Assembly: GCA_043719555.1 (NCBI GenBank)
Contig: JAYSTR010000205.1
Coordinates: 1 to 7,154 of the forward strand
Length of the DNA stretch: 7,154 nucleotides
Direction of reading: 5' to 3'
DNA from: UBA4416 sp043719555
Lineage (GTDB): Bacteria; Bacteroidota; Bacteroidia; B-17B0; Aurantibacillaceae
The notes under the pieces are model-generated. The model saw only the letters and a program-made list of their open reading frames with translations, searched no databases and was not told where the DNA came from. The translations under genes were made by a program, and so were the position numbers. Shown here one piece after another: positions 1 through 5,766 of the stretch (the first letter of the stretch is position 1; each line of letters begins with the position of its first letter).

Positions 1-2
1 GC

Positions 3-524
3 ACTGTTTTTGATTCGTTTACAATAATTAAAAATGCAGGTGGTAGTAAAACATACACCGTTTGCGCTAATGAAGCTATTACTTTAAAATCAACCTTTCC
101 TGATAAAGTAAATTGGTTTCCTACTAATCAACAAGCTGATTCCATATCTTTTAGTACACCAGTTAGTACTGTTGTGTATGCAACAGATTTGGCGGGCTGT
201 ATAAAAGATACTATACATGTTTCTGTTGTTTTAAATTCTTCATGTGTTACTACAGGCATTAATGAATTTGAAATAAATTCATTAGCCATTTATCCTAGTT
301 ATTTACAAGCAGATAATCGAACAATAACCATTGAAAGTGCTGAAAATATATTTTCAATGATTAAACTTATTGATGTGAATGGAAAAGAAATTTTAAATGA
401 GCAAATAGAAATTAAAGAAGGGAAAAATAATGTTCAATTGCCAAACACATTGTCCTCTGGCTTATATTTTATTAAACTAATTACACATTCTTATGAAAAA
501 AATTACAAACTATATGCTGAATAA
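3..524 (+). CDS. C-terminal part of a T9SS-exported protein with an Ig/PKD-like module (5' end outside window)
   Basis: The frame is open from the window edge to TAA at 522-524, giving 173 visible residues; the true start lies upstream. Residues about 19-77 look like the Ig/PKD-like beta-sandwich module common in Bacteroidota surface proteins: Cys21 near the start (TVCANEAITL), a central VNWFPT strand, and the closing DLAGC (Cys66) followed by DTIHVSVV. The two cysteines could pair. Residues about 93-173 match a type A T9SS sorting domain: an 'IYPS' opening in place of the usual PNP, then LIDVNGKEI, and SSGLYFIKL near the end. The protein is therefore expected to cross the outer membrane and be surface-attached or released. 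The catalytic or binding part, if any, is not visible. The end of the gene overlaps the start of the PhoD-like gene, which suggests co-transcription. An internal GTG at 174 is in frame but lies inside the module and is not a credible start. Confidence 0.85.
   Translation, partial: TVFDSFTIIKNAGGSKTYTVCANEAITLKSTFPDKVNWFPTNQQADSISFSTPVSTVVYATDLAGCIKDTIHVSVVLNSSCVTTGINEFEINSLAIYPSYLQADNRTITIESAENIFSMIKLIDVNGKEILNEQIEIKEGKNNVQLPNTLSSGLYFIKLITHSYEKNYKLYAE
279..521 (+). other. Type A T9SS C-terminal sorting domain (gene 1)
   Basis: This is the final ~80 residues of the first gene. The order of elements fits the Por secretion tail family: an opening hydrophobic strand LAIYP, a central LIDVNGKEIL strand pair, and the SGLYFIKL motif about 15 residues before the C-terminus. 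The usual P-N-P at the start is replaced by P-S-Y and the last residues are KLYAE, so it is a divergent member. Confidence 0.75.
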
Positions 525-2400
525 TTATATAAATAAAATAGTGTTTTTACTTGTGGTGAGTTTCACATCAGTAAACAATTTACTTGGGCAGACATTTCGC
601 GCATCAGCGTTAGAAACTTGTTTGGCTCCATTTTATCACGGGGTTGCGTCTGGTGATCCTATGCCTGATAAAGTAATTATTTGGACTCGAGTAACTCCTG
701 ATACAATTACTAATAATCCCGTTACTGTTACTTGGCAAATGGCTACAGATACGGGAATGGTAAATGTTATAAAAAGTGGAAATACAACTACGAATAATAC
801 CAAGGATTATACTGTAAAAGTGGATGTTACAGGGCTTAATCCTTATACCTGGTATTATTATGAATTTACAGTTAATGGTAAAAACTCTCCAAGAGGTCGA
901 ACAAGAACTACACCAACTGGTAATGCAGATAGCTTAAGATTTGCTGTTGTATCATGTGCTAATTTAGAGGCGGGTTATTTTAATGCGTATAAAGTATTAT
1001 TGAATAGAGCTGATTTTGATGCAGTCATTTGTTTAGGCGACTATATTTATGAATATCAAACAGGAGGATATGCTCCAAATGCAACAGCTAATAGACAGTG
1101 GTTACCTGCAAACGAAATATTATCATTAAATGATTACAGGCAACGTTATTCAATTTACCATTTAGACGAAGATTTAAGAAAATTACATCAGCAATTTCCT
1201 TTTATTACTATTTGGGATGATCATGAAACTGCAAACGATGCATGGATGAATGGCGCAGAGAATCATACTCCTGCAACTGAAGGCCCATTTTCTATTAGAA
1301 AAGCAAATGCGAAGCAAGCCTATTTTGAATGGTTGCCAATTAGACCACAAATGGGGGTAGCTGATCAGTATCAAATTTTTAGAAAATTACAATACGGTAA
1401 TTTGGTTGATTTTATAATGTTAGACACTAGGTTACATGGACGTGATGAACAAAATGGAACTAGTGGCACAACAGTTACTTCTGCATCTCGCCAACTTTTA
1501 GGAACCAATCAATTTACTTGGCTTGGTAATAAATTAGATTCGTCAAATGCACAATGGAAAATTTTAACACAGCAAGTAATGATAGCTCCCCTAAAAGTGT
1601 TTGGTTCAGCTATTAATGGAGATCAATGGGATGGTTATCCAGCTGAAAGAACAAGAGTATTTAATCATATCTTAAATCATAATATAAAAAATGTGGTGGC
1701 TATTACGGGCGATATACATTCGTCGTGGGCTAGCGATTTACCAACGTCTACTTATAATATTACAACTGGTGCTGGTTCTGTTGGTGTTGAGTTTGTTGGC
1801 CCGAGTGTTACATCACCTGGGACATCTATTCCTTTAGGTGCGAGTGCAATTATGTTATCAAATTCACATATCAAATATGTCGATTTAAATCAACATGGTT
1901 TTATGATATTGGATATAAATAAAGTGAGAGTCCAAAACGATTGGTATTATGTAAATACTGTTGACGAGTCATCAAGCATCTATAGTTATGCAAAATCAAT
2001 GTTCGTAAGTAATAATGAACGTTTTTTGAAAAACATTACTACATCTAGCAATCCTCGTAGTACAATTTTTGGTACGATGGCACCTCTATGTCCTCGCATG
2101 TTAAATATCACAACAAATCTTTCGTCTAATGTCTTACAAACAAAATTATTAAGTGTGTTTCCTAATCCCGCGCAAAAGGAATTGTTTATCAGTTTTTTAG
2201 GCGAACACGTTAAAGATGGAACATTAACGGTTTATAATTCTAATGCTCAAAAAGTTTTGAGTTTATTATTTTCTGAAAATGATATTTATAATAATCAATT
2301 GCCTGTTAATATTAATGCATTACCAATGGGTTTGTATAGTGGTTGTATAGAAATCAATCATCAATTGTTGCATTTTAAATTTGTGAAGAAAACTGATTAA
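493..2400 (+). CDS. PhoD-like alkaline phosphatase/phosphodiesterase, secreted, with T9SS type A tail
   Basis: 635 residues. Residues 1-32 form a Sec signal peptide: KK near the start, hydrophobic core IVFLLVVSF, and probable cleavage at LLG/Q33, leaving an N-terminal Gln as is common in this phylum. Residues about 46-140 are the PhoD N-terminal beta domain with the hallmark FYHGVASGDP and VIIWTRVTP. Residues about 148-500 are the PhoD metallophosphatase domain: SCANLEAGYFNAY with Cys155 (the family's iron-ligand type cysteine), GDYIYEY (Asp183), WDDHE (241-245), and GDIHSSW (406-412). Later family motifs are GVEFVGPS and HIKY. Residues about 552-635 are a type A T9SS tail (VFPNPAQKE, then LPMGLYSG). 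The expected activity is metal-dependent hydrolysis of phosphate mono- or diesters outside the cell; the exact substrate cannot be read from sequence. The stop codon overlaps the next gene's start by one base. An in-frame ATG at 514 still leaves a usable signal peptide and is a real alternative start; neither ATG has a Shine-Dalgarno sequence. No phosphate-regulon site was recognised. Confidence 0.93.
   Translation: MKKITNYMLNNYINKIVFLLVVSFTSVNNLLGQTFRASALETCLAPFYHGVASGDPMPDKVIIWTRVTPDTITNNPVTVTWQMATDTGMVNVIKSGNTTTNNTKDYTVKVDVTGLNPYTWYYYEFTVNGKNSPRGRTRTTPTGNADSLRFAVVSCANLEAGYFNAYKVLLNRADFDAVICLGDYIYEYQTGGYAPNATANRQWLPANEILSLNDYRQRYSIYHLDEDLRKLHQQFPFITIWDDHETANDAWMNGAENHTPATEGPFSIRKANAKQAYFEWLPIRPQMGVADQYQIFRKLQYGNLVDFIMLDTRLHGRDEQNGTSGTTVTSASRQLLGTNQFTWLGNKLDSSNAQWKILTQQVMIAPLKVFGSAINGDQWDGYPAERTRVFNHILNHNIKNVVAITGDIHSSWASDLPTSTYNITTGAGSVGVEFVGPSVTSPGTSIPLGASAIMLSNSHIKYVDLNQHGFMILDINKVRVQNDWYYVNTVDESSSIYSYAKSMFVSNNERFLKNITTSSNPRSTIFGTMAPLCPRMLNITTNLSSNVLQTKLLSVFPNPAQKELFISFLGEHVKDGTLTVYNSNAQKVLSLLFSENDIYNNQLPVNINALPMGLYSGCIEINHQLLHFKFVKKTD
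2146..2397 (+). other. Type A T9SS C-terminal sorting domain (PhoD-like protein)
   Basis: This is the last ~84 residues of the PhoD-like protein. It opens with the canonical SVFPNPAQKELFI, continues with LTVYNSNAQKVL, and ends with LPMGLYSGCIEI and a short lysine-rich end (KFVKKTD). The layout is that of the Por secretion tail family, which directs passage through the type IX outer-membrane translocon. Confidence 0.85.
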
Positions 2401-4322
2401 TGGCCACTAAATATTTTAATTACTCTTACAAAATTATTATTGTACTAAGTATCGTTTTTTTGAGTTGTTCTTTTTTTACTTTAAAAAATTGTTCAGAGGA
2501 AAAACTAAATAATCTTACTAATACTAATTTAATTACATTACAATTAATAAAAGTGCTTGATAAATCAATTATGTTAATTGGTTCTAATTCAAAAATTACT
2601 CCTAAAAAGCAGTTGCAAGCTTATTATTTTTCGGCTCGTAAATATTACAAACAAATTGAAACAATTATAGAGTATTGTGCACCTTTTGATGTAAAATATT
2701 TTATTAATGGCGCTTTAGTAAAAAAATCAGATATCGAAATTGGAAATCGTATAGTTGAACCTCATGGGTTTCAGGTTATTGAAGAACAATTATTTAGTGT
2801 TGATACCATAGATCAAGCATTAGTGAAATCTGAATTACAATTATTGCAACAAACATTTGTTTCTTTTAATAAAAAAATACACGATATAAAACTGACTAAT
2901 TCTCAAATTATTGAAGCGATGCAGTTTGAGTTAATTAGATTGAGTAGTATGTCTTTATCTGGTTTTGATGCCACTATGACAAAAACTAATAATGTTGAAT
3001 GTGCCTACGTTTTACTTAGTTTCAAAACATTATTGTCTGAAATAAAACTAGCAAATGCAGATGTCAATTATCTCAATGAGTCGCAATTAATTACTGCAGT
3101 TACTAAGGCACAGACCTATTGTTTATCACATCCTAAATATGATACATTTGATAGATTATTTTTCATAACAGAACATATAAAATCGATTTATAAAAAATTA
3201 GTTGAATTACACCAAAGTAAATCATTTCCTGTAACGCCAGTAAATTATGCTATTAATTTATTAAGCAAAAAAGTATTTGAAACAGAGTCATATAATTTAA
3301 ATTATTTTTCAGTTAATATTTTTGATACACTTAATAATTCTAATCAAGCTAAGTTAGGGGAGTTTCTGTTTTTTGATCCTATTCTTTCTGGTAACAATCT
3401 ACGCGCATGCGCTTCGTGTCATAATCCAAACAAAGCTTTTACAGATGGTTTGAAAACGGCATTAGCTTTTGACAACCAAAAACATTTAGCGAGAAATTCA
3501 CCAACGTTATTAAATACAATTTTTCAACGACATTTTTTTTATGATGGTAGTGCCAGACAATTAGAACAACAAATAAATGATGTGTTACATAATAAAAATG
3601 AAATGAATTCCAATCCTCCGGAAATGATTGAGAAATTGAATCAAAGTAACGAGTACCAATCATTATTTAAAAAATCGTATAAAGGTACTATTGATACTAC
3701 AATTAGTTATTATGGGATTTTAAAAGCGATTAGCGAATATGAAAAAACGCTTATCTCTATGAATAGTCGTTTTGATAAATATATAAGAGGGGATAAAACA
3801 CAACTCAGTAAAAATGAAATGAGTGGTTATAATTTATTTTCGGGTAAGGCACTTTGTGGAAGTTGTCATTTTTTTCCTTTGTTTAACGGCTTAGTGCCAC
3901 CTATTTATAATGATACAGAGTATGAAGTAATTGGTGTACCTGAAAGCAAATTAAATAAAATTATAGATAACGATGAAGGGCGCATTAAAATATCTAAGTC
4001 TGCTATACATAAGTATGCTTTTAAAACACCTACGGTTAGAAATAGTTCTTTGACTGCACCTTATATGCATAACGGAATATATAATACGTTGGATGAAGTT
4101 TTGGAGTTTTATAACAAAGGTGGTGGGCAAGGAATTGGAATTAATATTTCTCATCAAACGTTACCATTCGACTCGTTAAAGTTAACTAAAAAAGAAATGG
4201 CAGATATTAAATCTTTTATTATTTCTTTATCTGATACAATTGGATTAAATCGAAAACCAAAACAACTTCCTAAGTTTAATAACGAATCTTTAAATAACCG
4301 AGTTATTGGTGGGTCGTATTAA
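2400..4322 (+). CDS. Probable lipoprotein: imelysin-like domain fused to di-heme cytochrome c peroxidase (MauG/CcpA type)
   Basis: 640 residues; the ATG shares its A with the last base of the PhoD-like stop codon (TAATG), so translation is probably coupled. Residues 1-23 form a signal peptide with a lipobox-like FLSC (Cys23), suggesting a lipid-anchored periplasmic protein; Cys31 is a weaker alternative. Residues about 40-275 are helical and resemble imelysin: YYFSARKYYKQIE, INGALV, then EPHGFQVIEEQLF (120-132), which lines up with the imelysin GxHxxE motif but has Gln125 where His is expected, and later LIRLSSMSLSGFD. Residues about 315-612 are a di-heme peroxidase: GEFLFFDPILS, first haem site CASCH (337-341), AFTDG, ARNSPTLLN, FYDGSARQLEQQ, NEM (Glu401), second haem site CGSCH (486-490), and TPTVRNSSLTAPYMHNG (543-559). 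Members reduce peroxide with cytochrome electrons or oxidise other substrates. The inter-haem position that is usually Trp (FWDG) reads Tyr381. The physiological substrate is unknown. The length suits the roughly 600-residue Bacteroidota fusion form. Confidence 0.9.
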   Translation: MATKYFNYSYKIIIVLSIVFLSCSFFTLKNCSEEKLNNLTNTNLITLQLIKVLDKSIMLIGSNSKITPKKQLQAYYFSARKYYKQIETIIEYCAPFDVKYFINGALVKKSDIEIGNRIVEPHGFQVIEEQLFSVDTIDQALVKSELQLLQQTFVSFNKKIHDIKLTNSQIIEAMQFELIRLSSMSLSGFDATMTKTNNVECAYVLLSFKTLLSEIKLANADVNYLNESQLITAVTKAQTYCLSHPKYDTFDRLFFITEHIKSIYKKLVELHQSKSFPVTPVNYAINLLSKKVFETESYNLNYFSVNIFDTLNNSNQAKLGEFLFFDPILSGNNLRACASCHNPNKAFTDGLKTALAFDNQKHLARNSPTLLNTIFQRHFFYDGSARQLEQQINDVLHNKNEMNSNPPEMIEKLNQSNEYQSLFKKSYKGTIDTTISYYGILKAISEYEKTLISMNSRFDKYIRGDKTQLSKNEMSGYNLFSGKALCGSCHFFPLFNGLVPPIYNDTEYEVIGVPESKLNKIIDNDEGRIKISKSAIHKYAFKTPTVRNSSLTAPYMHNGIYNTLDEVLEFYNKGGGQGIGINISHQTLPFDSLKLTKKEMADIKSFIISLSDTIGLNRKPKQLPKFNNESLNNRVIGGSY

Positions 4323-4351
4323 TTATGTTCTTATTTCTAAATTAAATTTTC

Positions 4352-4978
4352 ATGTTCTCTTTTTTATTAAGCAATTACATCTCCTTAGTTTCTTTAATTA
4401 ACCCTTTAGGTGCAATACCAGTCTTTCTGTCTCTGACTAATAATCATGAAAAACAGTGGATTCGGAAACAAATTTTTAAAACAGCTTTAAATGTTTTGGT
4501 TATTTGTATTGTATCTTTTTTAGTTGGAAATATTGTGTTAAATTTTTTCGGCATTTCAATTAACGCTTTAAAAATTGCGGGAGGTATAATTATAAGTAGA
4601 TCAGGTTTTTTATTATTGAATTCAAAACACAAAAAGGATATTGGTAAAAAAATTCACGATGAATCTCTACAAAAAGAAGATATTTCATTTACTCCTTTAG
4701 CAATGCCTTTATTATCAGGTCCTGGATCTATTTCCTATTTAATTAATTTATCTATAAAAATAAATTTTGATTTAGTAAATTCAACATTAGCTATTATTTC
4801 AATATTACTTGCTAGTATTACCATATTTATTGTATTGACATTAGCACCGAAAATTTTAGTTTATATGGGACAAGCGGGTTTAAAAGCGATGTCAAAAATT
4901 ATGGGTTTTATTGTATTATCAATTGGGATCCAAATGATTATTGGTAGCGTTTCAGCTATATTAATAAATATTAAGTAG
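4352..4978 (+). CDS. MarC-family integral membrane protein
   Basis: 208 residues, the usual size for the MarC (UPF0056) family. Family signatures are SLINPLGAIPVFLSLT (14-29), FGISINALKIAGG (66-78), TPLAMPLLSGPGSIS (114-128), and the final helix around MGFIVLSIGIQMIIGSV (184-200). About six membrane-spanning segments are visible, near residues 5-28, 43-66, 70-90, 115-135, 143-168 and 182-206, with a charged loop (91-112) after the third. Proteins of this family sit in the inner membrane; their transported substrate is not established, and the old link to multiple antibiotic resistance did not hold up. The ATG at 4352 is 29 bp after the peroxidase stop. An upstream ATG at 4325 hits a stop after six codons, so 4352 is the sensible start. 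It is probably in the same transcript as the preceding genes. Confidence 0.92.
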   Translation: MFSFLLSNYISLVSLINPLGAIPVFLSLTNNHEKQWIRKQIFKTALNVLVICIVSFLVGNIVLNFFGISINALKIAGGIIISRSGFLLLNSKHKKDIGKKIHDESLQKEDISFTPLAMPLLSGPGSISYLINLSIKINFDLVNSTLAIISILLASITIFIVLTLAPKILVYMGQAGLKAMSKIMGFIVLSIGIQMIIGSVSAILINIK

Positions 4979-5053
4979 ATAAATATTAGTGACTTTTTAG
5001 AATCTTAGTTGTATTAAACAACAACACAAAAGTAATGCGTACTTTCGTGAGAT
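4979..5053 (+). promoter_or_regulatory. marC-rluF intergenic spacer with an inverted repeat and a weak -7-like box
   Basis: Just upstream of the rluF ATG is a perfect 6-bp inverted repeat, AAAGTA (5029-5034) and TACTTT (5040-5045), around a five-base loop ATGCG. A second, weaker one is GTTGT/ACAAC (5008-5012 and 5018-5022). The right arm of the first also resembles the Bacteroidota -7 element TAnnTTTG (TACTTTCG, 5040-5047, one mismatch). However, no TTTG -33 element sits at the expected ~19-base distance, and transcription from here would start almost at the ATG. This could be a weak promoter or a small 5' hairpin; neither is secure. Confidence 0.3.
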
Positions 5054-5755
5054 ATGAAAGTTGATAAATTTATAGGTCATTCGGGTTATACATCACGCCG
5101 AAAAGCAGCAGATTTAATTGAAGAAAAGCGAGTGTTAGTTAATGGCAAAGTAGCCACCTTTAGTACAAAAATTAAAGAAGGGGATATTATTTTAGTTGAT
5201 GGTAAAGAATTGAAACAAAAAGAATTTGTTCCAACGTTAATAGCTTATCATAAACCAAAAGGAATTGAATGTACTACTGAAAAAATCGCCAATAATATTA
5301 TTGATGCGATAGGGCATAGTCAAACGATTTATCCTATTGGCAGATTAGATAAAGATTCAGAAGGGTTAATTTTATTAACCAATCAATCTGATTTAATAGA
5401 TAAAATTGCGAACCCTAAATACAATCACGAAAAAGAATACATAGTAACATTAAACTTACCTGTGCGTACAGCTTTTTTAAATGAAATAGCGGAAGGTATT
5501 TTATTAAATGGTGAAAAAACGAAACATTGTGTTGTAAGTCGTGAACCAAATGCAAAACGTATTTTTCGTATCATTTTAACTCAGGGGATGAATCGCCAAA
5601 TTCGCCGCATGTGTAATGCCTACGATTATCAGGTTATTAAATTACAACGTGTACGCGTTATGAATATCAAGCTCGATAAACTGAAAGTAGGCGAGTGGAG
5701 AGATTTAGAGCAAACAGAATTAGATGAATTACTAAAGCAATTACCAATCGATTAG
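5054..5755 (+). CDS. rluF: 23S rRNA pseudouridine synthase, RluF type
   Basis: 233 residues. Residues 1-58 are an S4 RNA-binding domain (KFIGHSGYTSRRKAADLIEE, RVLVNG, GDIILVDG). Residues about 60-225 are the RsuA/RluB/E/F-type catalytic domain: AYHKPKGIECTT, then YPIGRLDKDSEGLILLTN with catalytic Asp99, HEKEYIVTLN, and LTQGMNRQIRRMCNAYDYQVIKL. The segment RVRVMNIKLDKLKVGEWRDL and the HEKEYIV/TQGMNRQIRRMC wording match RluF better than RluB, RluE or RsuA. RluF in E. coli modifies U2604 of 23S rRNA, with lesser action at a neighbouring position. This protein is shorter than the E. coli enzyme (290 residues), lacking its C-terminal extension. The enzyme is cytoplasmic and shows no functional tie to the upstream secretion-related genes. 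ATG 5054 places the S4 domain right at the N-terminus, as is usual. Confidence 0.93.
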   Translation: MKVDKFIGHSGYTSRRKAADLIEEKRVLVNGKVATFSTKIKEGDIILVDGKELKQKEFVPTLIAYHKPKGIECTTEKIANNIIDAIGHSQTIYPIGRLDKDSEGLILLTNQSDLIDKIANPKYNHEKEYIVTLNLPVRTAFLNEIAEGILLNGEKTKHCVVSREPNAKRIFRIILTQGMNRQIRRMCNAYDYQVIKLQRVRVMNIKLDKLKVGEWRDLEQTELDELLKQLPID

Positions 5756-5766
5756 GTTTTGAAAGT

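Noticed and set aside
1183..1374. Short open frame on the - strand within the PhoD-like gene
   Set aside because: It is an antisense shadow of a strongly supported gene, with no recognisable domain.
3403..3412. GC-rich 10-bp palindrome GCGCATGCGC within an AT-rich gene
   Set aside because: It is fully explained by the codons around the first haem motif (R-A-C-A); nothing suggests a separate DNA-level function.
4325..4358. ATGTTCT repeated at 4325 and 4352 before marC
   Set aside because: It is only seven bases; the first ATG runs into a stop after six codons, so it is neither a start nor a convincing repeat.
4964..4988. Perfect direct repeat ATAAATATTA (4964-4973 and 4979-4988) flanking the marC stop
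   Set aside because: It is made of A and T only in a very AT-rich region, so chance is a good explanation; no mobile element or binding site is recognisable.
5035..5064. Nine-codon upstream reading frame (ATG at 5035) overlapping the rluF start
   Set aside because: It has no ribosome-binding signal and no attenuator-like codon run, and it arises from the loop of the small inverted repeat; there is not enough to call it a leader peptide.
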